A stretch of DNA of 20,255 nt from SIG575 sp045595725 (GTDB taxonomy: Bacteria > Bacillota > Clostridia > Oscillospirales > Acutalibacteraceae), in contig JAZOAY010000046.1 in the NCBI GenBank assembly GCA_045595725.1, forward strand, positions 1 through 20,255, written 5' to 3'. Shown here in pieces: positions 13,849 to 20,255 of the stretch. Positions within the stretch are counted from its first letter, which is position 1. Each line of letters starts with the position of its first letter. Under the pieces are notes generated by a model that was not told where the DNA came from, did not search any database, and was given only the letters and a program-made list of their open reading frames with translations. The translations under genes were made by a program, and so were the position numbers.

Positions 13849-16212
13849 ATGGATAAATTTGCAAGATTTAAATTCCAACCCTGTATCCCTCTGGGCGAGG
13901 ACGGAAGATGCGTAACAGCATCAAAAAAACACATTAACCTTTCAAGAAAAGCAGCAACAGAAGGTATGGTGCTTCTTAAAAATGAAAGCAACGCTTTGCC
14001 TCTTAAAAAAGGTGAAAAAATTGCTCTTTTCGGTAAAGCTACAATCGAATACATAAAAGGCGGCGGTGGCAGCGGTGACGTTCACACGCCTTACATCCGT
14101 AATATTTACGAGGGTTTCTGTGAGAAAGATGTTGAAATTTATATGCCTCTTGTTGATTTTTACAAAGACTATGTAAAAAGAGAAAGTGTCAACATCCCCA
14201 CTCAGGCTCAGATCAATGCAACATGGGACATTGTAAACGCAATGGAATTCTGTACCAAACGTGACGACATGACTTATGACACGTTTGCAAGCATGCATGT
14301 TCCCGAAGCAGAAGTTCCCGACAGTCTCATTGAAGATGCTGCAAAAAATGCAGATACAGCAATTATCACTATCAGCCGTTTTTCTGCCGAAGGCGTTGAC
14401 AGAAGACCGCAGGGCGGTGACTATTACCTGTCAGACCTTGAAAAAGAACTTATTGACAAGGCAGGTAAACTTTTCAATAAAGTTATCATTGTTATCAACT
14501 CAGGTGCTACAATTGACTGTGAATATTTCGCAGAAAACGATGATGTTGATGCAGTTCTTTTCACATGGCAAGGCGGTATCGAAGGCGGAAGTGCAATTGC
14601 TGACATTATCTCAGGTGACGTAAATCCCTCAGGCAAACTTGTTGATACAATTGCCAAAAGTTATGACTTTTTCCCCTGCAAAGATGATTTCTGGGAATGC
14701 TTTGACCACCTTGATTATTCAGACGATATTTATGTAGGTTACAGATATTTTGAAACAGTTCCCGGCGGTAAAGAAAAAGTAAGATATCCTTTCGGCTTCG
14801 GTCTTTCTTACACAAACTTTGAAATTACAAACAAAGTCTGCCTTGAAAACGAAGGTAAAATACTTGCTATTGCGGAAGTTAAAAACACGGGTGATAAAGC
14901 CGGTCGCGAAGTTGTTCAGGTTTACTTTAGCGCTCCTCAGGGAAAACTCGGCAAACCGGCAAGAGTTCTTTCTGCTTACAAGAAAACAAAACTTCTGTAT
15001 CCCGGAGAAAAAGAAACTCTCGTTATGAGCTTTGACATTAACTCTATGGCAAGTTTTGATGACCTTGGCAAAATTGCAAAGTCTGCTTACATTCTTGAAA
15101 AAGGCTTATACCAATTCTTCATCGGTACAGATGTAAGAAATGCTGAAAAAGTTCAGTTTGAATACGAAGTTACAGAAGACACAGTAATCGAACAACTTAA
15201 AAACTGGTGTAAACCTTTTAAACTTGAAAAAAGAATGCTCTCTGACGGCACGTTTGAAGCACTTCCCACAGGGGAAGAAAATTACTTCTACGGAAACAAT
15301 GAACCCATAGGTGCAAAAGCACCTGAAAAAGAAATTATGTTCGACAAAGTGGGAGAAGAAATTTCGATTGATGAATTTGTCTCACAATTCACACTTGAAG
15401 AACTTATGGATTTTGTAGGAGGTCACGCTCCCACAGGTGTTGCAAACACAGGTTGTTTCGGTGGACTTCAGAGACTTGGTGTCCCCCCTGTTCCCACAGC
15501 AGACGGTCCTGCAGGTCTCAGACTTGAACCCGAAACAGGCATCCCTACAACTGCATGGCCCTGTGCAACACTTCTTGCATGTACATGGGATGAGGACCTT
15601 ATTTCACAGGTTGGTGCCGGTGGAGGTGCCGAAATAAAAGAAAACAATCTTGGCGTATGGCTTGCTCCTGCACTCAATATTCATCGCGACCCATTATGCG
15701 GAAGAAACTTTGAATACTATTCCGAAGACCCGTTCGTAGCAGGTAAATGCGCTGCAGCAGCCACAAGAGGTGTTCAGTCACAGAATGTTGCAGTTTCAAT
15801 CAAGCACTTTGCTTGTAACAACAAAGAGGCAAACAGAATGGGTTGTGATTCACGAATTTCAGAGAGAGCGCTCCGTGAAATTTATCTGAAAGGCTTTGAA
15901 ATCGCAGTCAAAGAAAGTGACCCCTGGACAGTTATGTCATCATACAACCTGATTAACGGTCAGCATACATCGGAAAGTTGGGAACTTCTTACAGGCATTC
16001 TCCGTAACGAATGGGGCTTCAAAGGTATGGTTGTTACTGACTGGGGTGTAAAGAATGACCCTGTAAAAGAAGTAAAAGCCGGCAACGACATGAAGATGCA
16101 TTGCGGTTACCCGGAAGACCTGAAAGCAGGTTTTGAAGACGGCAGAATCACACGTGCAGATCTTGAACTTTGCGTTAAACGTATTCTTCAGATGTTCCTG
16201 AAACTTGTATAA
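13849..16212 (+). CDS. GH3 beta-glucosidase with reversed domain order
   Basis: A 787-residue cytosolic GH3 enzyme with the permuted architecture. The alpha/beta C-domain comes first (about 35-310: EGMVLLKNESNALPLKKGE, GKLVDTIA), then a fibronectin III-like domain (about 330-450: YPFGFGLSYTNFEI, VKNTGDKAGREVVQVYF). The catalytic TIM barrel is at the C-terminus (about 510-787: TADGPAGLR, NIHRDPLCGRNFEYYSEDP, SIKHFACNNKE). The nucleophile is Asp731 in VVTDWG, and Glu181 in SAEGVDR is a likely acid/base. This arrangement is known from Ruminococcus and Butyrivibrio enzymes. Hydrolysis of beta-glucosides imported into the cell is expected; xylosidase or other activity cannot be excluded. It is monocistronic, with a strong promoter and terminator. 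Confidence 0.93.
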   Translation: MDKFARFKFQPCIPLGEDGRCVTASKKHINLSRKAATEGMVLLKNESNALPLKKGEKIALFGKATIEYIKGGGGSGDVHTPYIRNIYEGFCEKDVEIYMPLVDFYKDYVKRESVNIPTQAQINATWDIVNAMEFCTKRDDMTYDTFASMHVPEAEVPDSLIEDAAKNADTAIITISRFSAEGVDRRPQGGDYYLSDLEKELIDKAGKLFNKVIIVINSGATIDCEYFAENDDVDAVLFTWQGGIEGGSAIADIISGDVNPSGKLVDTIAKSYDFFPCKDDFWECFDHLDYSDDIYVGYRYFETVPGGKEKVRYPFGFGLSYTNFEITNKVCLENEGKILAIAEVKNTGDKAGREVVQVYFSAPQGKLGKPARVLSAYKKTKLLYPGEKETLVMSFDINSMASFDDLGKIAKSAYILEKGLYQFFIGTDVRNAEKVQFEYEVTEDTVIEQLKNWCKPFKLEKRMLSDGTFEALPTGEENYFYGNNEPIGAKAPEKEIMFDKVGEEISIDEFVSQFTLEELMDFVGGHAPTGVANTGCFGGLQRLGVPPVPTADGPAGLRLEPETGIPTTAWPCATLLACTWDEDLISQVGAGGGAEIKENNLGVWLAPALNIHRDPLCGRNFEYYSEDPFVAGKCAAAATRGVQSQNVAVSIKHFACNNKEANRMGCDSRISERALREIYLKGFEIAVKESDPWTVMSSYNLINGQHTSESWELLTGILRNEWGFKGMVVTDWGVKNDPVKEVKAGNDMKMHCGYPEDLKAGFEDGRITRADLELCVKRILQMFLKLV

Positions 16213-16246
16213 AAATTGGGGCTGTTTTTTACAGCCCCCTTTTCTT
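16211..16246. terminator. shared terminator of the GH3 and EamA genes
   Basis: A perfect 8-bp stem GGGGCTGT/ACAGCCCC (16218-16225, 16231-16238) has a T5 loop and is followed by CTTTTCTT on the + strand. On the - strand a run of five Ts follows the stem. The EamA stop codon (16229-16231) lies in the loop and its last codons form one arm, so the hairpin doubles as coding sequence. Confidence 0.8.
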
Positions 16247-17104
16247 ATCCTTTGTTTTCAATAATTCCCCTAACATTGCTCCGCCAAGTATAAGAACTCC
16301 GCCAAGCATCTGGAAAGGTGTCATTTTTTCATTTAAAAATATCGCGGAAAGAAATACTGCGGACAAAGGCTCAATATATCCTAAAACAGCAACAGACTGA
16401 ATCGGCAATCCGTCTATTGACGAAAAATAGAAATAACATCCTATTCCTGTGTTTATCAGACCAAGTACAAGTATCGGCAAAATGCTTTCAACCGAAACAT
16501 CAAAAACTATGTCCTGTTTTATTTCCACAAAACAAAGAACTACTATAAAGCTGGTGATTAATTGCAACAACGAGTTTTCCAGTCCTGTTATTTCTTTCGC
16601 TTTTTTATTAAACATTACCATGAATGAATATGTTACAGCCGAAAAAAGCGCACAAGCTATTCCAAAAGGATCTTTATCTTCAGTTGAAAATTGTCCGTTT
16701 ATAAAAAACACTCCGACAACAACCAATATAAACCCTGTGATTTTAATTGCAGTCATTTTTTCTTTAAACACAATCGGTGATAAAACCATAACTATTACAG
16801 GTCCGCAATAATACAAAAGCGTTGCAACACTTACACCGACAAGCGTATATGCTTCGTACAGAAGCATCCAGCTTATTCCCATTGCTGTACCTGAAACAAA
16901 CAGAAAAATGAAATGTTTAAGTTTTTTATGAAATGTAAATTTTCCACCCGTAATTAAAAACAGAAATAACAGTAATACACTTCCTAAAAAGGTTCTGAAC
17001 AAAACTATCTGTAAACTGTCAAGTGCAATAAAACTTGCAATAATTCCGTTTGAGCCAAACATAAAAACAGACAGTATGTACTTTAAATAAGATTGCTTTT
17101 TCAT
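16229..17104 (-). CDS. EamA/DMT-superfamily transporter
   Basis: A 291-residue membrane protein with ten hydrophobic helices in two homologous halves, the EamA (RhaT/YdcZ-like) drug/metabolite transporter layout. It starts MKKQSYLKYILSVFMFGSNG with Arg37 in LFRTFLG. It has the YYCGPVIVMVLSPIVFKEKM signature closing the first half and YIEPLSAVFLSAIFLNEKMT in the second half. Members usually export amino acids or small metabolites; the substrate is unknown here. AAGAGGTT precedes the ATG. It is divergent from a LysR-type regulator across a 113-base region with two palindromes, the standard arrangement for a regulator controlling its neighbour transporter. Confidence 0.9.
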   Translation of the reverse strand: MKKQSYLKYILSVFMFGSNGIIASFIALDSLQIVLFRTFLGSVLLLFLFLITGGKFTFHKKLKHFIFLFVSGTAMGISWMLLYEAYTLVGVSVATLLYYCGPVIVMVLSPIVFKEKMTAIKITGFILVVVGVFFINGQFSTEDKDPFGIACALFSAVTYSFMVMFNKKAKEITGLENSLLQLITSFIVVLCFVEIKQDIVFDVSVESILPILVLGLINTGIGCYFYFSSIDGLPIQSVAVLGYIEPLSAVFLSAIFLNEKMTPFQMLGGVLILGGAMLGELLKTKDKKRGL

Positions 17105-17134
17105 AAAATAACCTCTTGATTTCAGACTGAAAAT

Positions 17135-17163
17135 ATTATATCATACTTTTGTGCATAACAAAA
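17135..17163 (-). promoter_or_regulatory. promoter of the EamA gene
   Basis: On the minus strand TATAAT (17140-17135) is preceded by TGA, an extended -10. The -35 region is weak: TTTTGT at 17-base spacing or TTGTTA at 15. A weak -35 box suits a promoter needing an activator such as the adjacent LysR protein. Confidence 0.6.
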
Positions 17164-17164
17164 G
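17146..17164. repeat. 7-bp inverted repeat over the EamA -35 region
   Basis: CTTTTGT and ACAAAAG are perfect arms around a 5-base centre, overlapping the -35 region of the EamA promoter. It is a candidate activation half of a LysR binding region, but short AT-rich dyads arise by chance. Confidence 0.35.
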
Positions 17165-17168
17165 CGAA

Positions 17169-17195
17169 TATTTGTAATGTTTATCATTACAAATA
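17169..17195. promoter_or_regulatory. large palindrome, candidate LysR operator
   Basis: TATTTGTAATG (17169-17179) and CATTACAAATA (17185-17195) are perfect 11-bp arms with a 5-base centre, 23 bases upstream of the LysR start codon. LysR-type regulators bind dyads with T and A about 11 bases apart, and usually one lies in the divergent promoter region. It would serve autoregulation and EamA control. Confidence 0.65.
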
Positions 17196-17217
17196 CGGAT
17201 ATATGAGGTTTATTTAC

Positions 17218-18084
17218 ATGGAAACGAACATTCAAAAATATATTGCATTTGCAGAAACAATAAAACACGGCAGTTTCACTAAAGCAGCCGAACACCTTAA
17301 TTATTCCCAATCGGGGATAAGCCGTATGATTGCCGATTTAGAAAAAGAATGGAATATCACTTTATTGGAAAGAAATAAAAGCGGAATAAAACCTACAAGC
17401 GACGGATTGAAGCTTTTGCCTTACATTCAAAATATTTGCTCTGATTTTAAAAATTTGAAAACAGAAATCGACCAGTTAAGCGGACTTGAATCGGGTCTTA
17501 TCAGAATCGGTACTTTTTCAAGCGTTGCCACACACTGGCTACCAAATATCATTAAAGAATTTCAAAAAGATTATCCTAACATTGACTATGAATTACTGTT
17601 AGGTGATTATACTGAAATTGAAGATTGGATTCACACCGGCAGAGTAGACTGCGGATTTCTCCGATTACCTACAAACAACACCTTTAAAACAATCTTTTTG
17701 GAAGAGGATAAATTGATGGTTATTCTACCCGAAAATCATCCGCTGAAGGATTGTGAGAAATTTCCTGTATCCGCACTTTGTGATGAACCTTTTCTTCTTC
17801 TTGAAAAGGGAGCAAAATCTGAGGTTTCAGAAATATTTGAAAACAACAGCCTTACACCCGACATTAAATTCACCACGTGGGACGATTATACAATAATGTC
17901 CATGGTAGAAAGCGGTTTGGGAATATCAATTTTACCTGAACTTATATTAAAGCGAATCCCTTACAAAATCATCACAAAAGAACTTGACATACCAGCTTAC
18001 AGAAATATCGGTCTTGTATTCAGAAACGAAAAATCATCACCGCTTGCAGTAAAAAAATTCATTGAATATTTACGCTACAGATAA
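17218..18084 (+). CDS. LysR-family transcriptional regulator
   Basis: A 288-residue LysR-type regulator. The N-terminal winged helix-turn-helix (about 1-60) reads FAETIKHGSFTKAAEHLNYS, then QSGISRMIADLE, with the recognition helix near 29-40. A linker helix follows, then a two-lobed effector domain (about 88-288: LIRIGTFSSVATHWLPNIIK, DCGFLRLP, MVESGLGISILPE). The effector domain ligand cannot be read from sequence. Start 17218 was preferred to in-frame ATGs at 17149 and 17203. GAGG at 17205-17208 is well spaced for it, the palindrome would otherwise be coding, and LysR proteins begin just before the HTH. It probably controls the divergent EamA gene and itself. A strong terminator follows. 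Confidence 0.93.
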   Translation: METNIQKYIAFAETIKHGSFTKAAEHLNYSQSGISRMIADLEKEWNITLLERNKSGIKPTSDGLKLLPYIQNICSDFKNLKTEIDQLSGLESGLIRIGTFSSVATHWLPNIIKEFQKDYPNIDYELLLGDYTEIEDWIHTGRVDCGFLRLPTNNTFKTIFLEEDKLMVILPENHPLKDCEKFPVSALCDEPFLLLEKGAKSEVSEIFENNSLTPDIKFTTWDDYTIMSMVESGLGISILPELILKRIPYKIITKELDIPAYRNIGLVFRNEKSSPLAVKKFIEYLRYR

Positions 18085-18127
18085 AAATCCGCAGAGGAAA
18101 ACATAAAATTCCTCTGCGGTATTTTTT
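18083..18127. terminator. bidirectional terminator of the LysR and PqqD-like genes
   Basis: A perfect 11-bp stem CCGCAGAGGAA/TTCCTCTGCGG (18089-18099, 18109-18119) has a 9-base loop, with A5 before it and ATTTTTT after. U tracts therefore exist in both directions. It separates the convergent LysR (+) and PqqD-like (-) genes. Confidence 0.9.
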
Positions 18128-18470
18128 ATTTATTCCAATTTATGAATTTATAATTTTCAAGTATCTGAAAATACTGTATTAGACGCTCATAGAGAGGATT
18201 TGCTTTTTCGCCAAAATGTTCTTCTACATACTTTCCGATTTCGGTTATGTCCTTTTCCCCGTCAATGAGAGGCCAGACAAAGCTTCCCGTATCGTCAAGA
18301 TGAATATAACTTATTTTCGGCTTTTTAAGTATCACCTGAAAAATCCTGTTAAACACACCTTTATTTTCAATTTCAAGAGTTACTTTCCCCTCTTCATCTG
18401 TTTTCCAGTTGATATCAGGATTTCTCACAGGGATTTTTTCAAGATAATTTTCGTCTTTTTTGTTTCTCAT
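18126..18470 (-). CDS. PqqD-like (RRE-fold) small protein
   Basis: A 114-residue protein matching the PqqD family. A basic N-terminus is followed by a beta-rich part (about 20-50), then the diagnostic LDDTGSFVWPLIDGEKDITEIG segment (about 58-79) and a helical C-terminus (YERLIQYFQILENYKFINW). PqqD and related RiPP recognition elements bind leader peptides and present them to modifying enzymes, usually radical SAM proteins. Neither a maturase nor an obvious precursor peptide is present in the window. Instead the ATG overlaps the stop of the OPT transporter gene by 4 bases, so the two are translationally coupled. From memory, PqqD-like genes next to OPT genes recur in clostridia. The role is unknown; peptide binding connected with transport is an inference. 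Confidence 0.75.
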   Translation of the reverse strand: MRNKKDENYLEKIPVRNPDINWKTDEEGKVTLEIENKGVFNRIFQVILKKPKISYIHLDDTGSFVWPLIDGEKDITEIGKYVEEHFGEKANPLYERLIQYFQILENYKFINWNK

Positions 18471-20255
18471 TTTTTCTTATCACGCTTTTTCCACAGTGAG
18501 AATTTAAGAACTGTGAGAATAATCACTGCAAAGAGAACAAGTCCGCCGATATCGGAAACTATCTGAGGAATGCCGAATTTCGCTGAAAGGTTAAGTGCTG
18601 AGTCAACACCGAACACTGCAAGGAGTGCAAGAAGAATACCAACTAAACCTTCACCTGCAATCATACCTGAACAGAAGAGAACACCGTCGTTGACGATTTC
18701 TTTCTTTTCTTCCTCGTTGCGTTTCATCTTATCCATTGCAAGACGGAGCAAACCGCCGACCATAATACATGCATTAAGCTGAACAGGGAGATAAACACCG
18801 ATTGCAAAGGGAAGAACAGGAATACCTACGATTTCTGCAACAATTGCAAGGAATACACCAATGAACACAAGTGCCCAGGGAAGATTTCCGTCCATAACGC
18901 CCTCAATGATAAGTTTCATAAGTGTTGCCTGAGGTGCTGCAAGCTGGTCTGAACCGAAGCCCCATGCACTATCAAGAAGATAAAGCGTACCGCCGATCGC
19001 AAGTGCCGCTGCAACAACACCGAGAATTTCACCAATCTGCTGTTTTTTGGGAGTTGAACCAAGGATATAACCTGTTTTAAGGTCCTGTGAAGTATCACCT
19101 GCAATAGCAGAAACAATACAGATAACCGAACCGATTGCAATTGCACTGCTCATACCTGCAATACCTGTTGCACCTGTAACTTTGAGAATGAGAGTTGCAA
19201 TAAGAAGTGTTGCGATTGCCATACCTGAAACAGGGTTGTTACTGCTGCCAACGAGACCAACCATTCTTGAAGAAACAGTTGCAAAGAAGAAACCGAAAAC
19301 AACAATAATAAATGCCCCTAAAAGTGATACGGGAATTGCAGGAACAAGCCATACAGCAAGTGTAAGAACTACGATTGCAACAATTACAATTTTAAGGTTA
19401 AGGTCACGCGCAGTTCTTTCATTTGAAGCTGCACCTGCACCTTTCATGCTCTTAACTGCACCTGTGAATGTTTTTACAATAAGAGGAAGTGACTTGATAA
19501 GGCTGATGATACCGCCTGCTGCAAGAGCACCTGCACCTATGTATCTGATGTAAGAACTCCAGATAGCACTTGCACCGCCATCAGCAAAAATTTCTGAAAT
19601 AGGTGCTGTGCCGGGATAAAGAACGATATCTGCACCGAAAAGAACAATAAGAGGTATAAGCACAAGCCAGCTGAGTACACCGCCTGCGAACATGTAAGAT
19701 GAAATTCTTGCACCGCAAATGTAACCAACGCTCATAACTGCAGGGTAAATCTGTGTACCGATCTGACCGGCAAAGCCCTTGACTGATGCTGAAATTTCAC
19801 CTGAAACAAGTTTAAGTCCGTCAATAATGAACTTAAAAAGTGCTGCAAAGCCCATACCTGCGAAAACAGTTGATGCACTTGCACCTCCTTTTTCACCTGC
19901 AAGAAGAACTTCCGCACATGCTGTACCTTCGGGATAAGGAAGAACACCGTGCTCTTTAACGATAAGAGCATTTCTCAGAGGTACCATAAAGAATACACCG
20001 AGAAGACCGCCGATTAAAGCGATAAGTGTAATTTCAAGGATACCGGGTTTTTCCATTTTTCCTTCAGCAGCCCAAAGGAAAAGTGCAGGCAATGTGAAAA
20101 TTGCACCTGCGGCAAGTGACTCACCTGCCGAGCCGATTGTCTGAACAATGTTACTCTCGAGAATTGAGTTTTTACGCATAATGATGCGTATAACACCCAT
20201 TGCGATAACCGCAGCCGGTATTGAAGCGGAAACCGTCATTCCTACTCTAAGTCCT
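18467..20255 (-). CDS. OPT-family oligopeptide transporter (5' end outside window)
   Basis: A polytopic membrane protein of the oligopeptide transporter (OPT) superfamily, bacterial type. Its N-terminus lies beyond the window. The frame is open to the edge (GLRVG before the first in-window Met at 20239), so that Met is internal and only a few tens of residues are probably missing. The 595 visible residues show many hydrophobic helices and typical segments: SASIPAAVIAMGVIR, IVQTIGSAGESLAAGAIFTL, VLPYPEGTACAEVLLAGE, the GSSNNPVSGM loop, AGDTSQDLKTGYILG, and IPVLPFAIGVYLPVQLNAC. These point to H+-coupled import of oligopeptides or peptide-like metal chelates; the cargo is unknown. The downstream PqqD-like gene overlaps the stop by 4 bases. 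Confidence 0.9.
   Translation of the reverse strand, partial: GLRVGMTVSASIPAAVIAMGVIRIIMRKNSILESNIVQTIGSAGESLAAGAIFTLPALFLWAAEGKMEKPGILEITLIALIGGLLGVFFMVPLRNALIVKEHGVLPYPEGTACAEVLLAGEKGGASASTVFAGMGFAALFKFIIDGLKLVSGEISASVKGFAGQIGTQIYPAVMSVGYICGARISSYMFAGGVLSWLVLIPLIVLFGADIVLYPGTAPISEIFADGGASAIWSSYIRYIGAGALAAGGIISLIKSLPLIVKTFTGAVKSMKGAGAASNERTARDLNLKIVIVAIVVLTLAVWLVPAIPVSLLGAFIIVVFGFFFATVSSRMVGLVGSSNNPVSGMAIATLLIATLILKVTGATGIAGMSSAIAIGSVICIVSAIAGDTSQDLKTGYILGSTPKKQQIGEILGVVAAALAIGGTLYLLDSAWGFGSDQLAAPQATLMKLIIEGVMDGNLPWALVFIGVFLAIVAEIVGIPVLPFAIGVYLPVQLNACIMVGGLLRLAMDKMKRNEEEKKEIVNDGVLFCSGMIAGEGLVGILLALLAVFGVDSALNLSAKFGIPQIVSDIGGLVLFAVIILTVLKFSLWKKRDKKK

Noticed and set aside
13732..13878. N-terminal extension of the EEP protein to 13878
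   Set aside because: The extension covers the divergent promoter region and the GH3 start, lacks a ribosome binding site, and the EEP fold begins at the internal Met with an AGAGGTGA site.
17149..17217. Longer LysR protein starting at 17149 or 17203
   Set aside because: It would translate the palindrome, the 17203 start lies on the ribosome binding site, and LysR family proteins begin at the METNIQKY position.

Overview
The window looks like a chromosomal segment of a low-GC Gram-positive anaerobe, most likely a gut or rumen clostridium of the Oscillospiraceae/Ruminococcaceae type. This rests on the AT-rich sequence, the strong purine-rich Shine-Dalgarno sites (AAGGAG, GGAGG, GAGGTGA), the canonical TTGAAA/TTGACA and TATAAT promoters with compact U-tract hairpin terminators, and the gene content. 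That content includes a cytidylate-kinase-like protein, a GPH symporter, cytoplasmic GH2, GH3 and GH5 glycosidases, and a GH3 enzyme with the reversed domain order familiar from Ruminococcus and Butyrivibrio. No species-level call is possible. There is no rRNA, tRNA, CRISPR array, insertion sequence or phage gene, and no gene-free stretch exceeds 300 bases.

Layout. Positions 1-2100 hold a cytidylate-kinase-like gene (+) that converges, at a hairpin terminator, on a secreted PHP-family metallophosphoesterase (-). Positions 2200-6800 hold a tight four-gene + strand operon: deoD (purine nucleoside phosphorylase), deoB (phosphopentomutase), an Asp-box sialidase-like propeller, and a GH5 enzyme of endoglycoceramidase type, closed by a strong terminator. 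Positions 6800-8460 hold a two-gene + strand unit: a small conserved-looking cytosolic protein overlapping a membrane-anchored DNA/RNA non-specific nuclease with a C-terminal Cys/His zinc-site candidate.

Positions 8467-12300 hold a - strand sugar unit: a GPH-family symporter, then a weak hairpin, then a GH2 beta-galactosidase-like enzyme with an unusual Met-rich helical tail. Positions 12430-13750 hold a - strand pair, an EEP-family phosphatase/nuclease and a flavin reductase-like protein, overlapping by 4 bases. It is transcribed away from a GH3 beta-glucosidase (13849-16212, +) through back-to-back promoters. Positions 16229-18130 hold an EamA-type exporter and a divergent LysR regulator with a large palindrome between them. 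Positions 18126-20255 hold an OPT-family oligopeptide transporter (5' end beyond the window) translationally coupled to a PqqD-like (RRE-fold) small protein.

How it fits together. Most genes serve uptake and intracellular breakdown of glycosides (GPH symporter, GH2, GH3, GH5, sialidase-like) and nucleosides (DeoD, DeoB). A surface nuclease could supply nucleic acid fragments upstream of the nucleoside pathway. The three least explained arrangements are the PqqD-like/OPT pair, the small protein/nuclease pair, and the coupling of deo genes to two glycosidase-like genes. Functional statements about these are inference.
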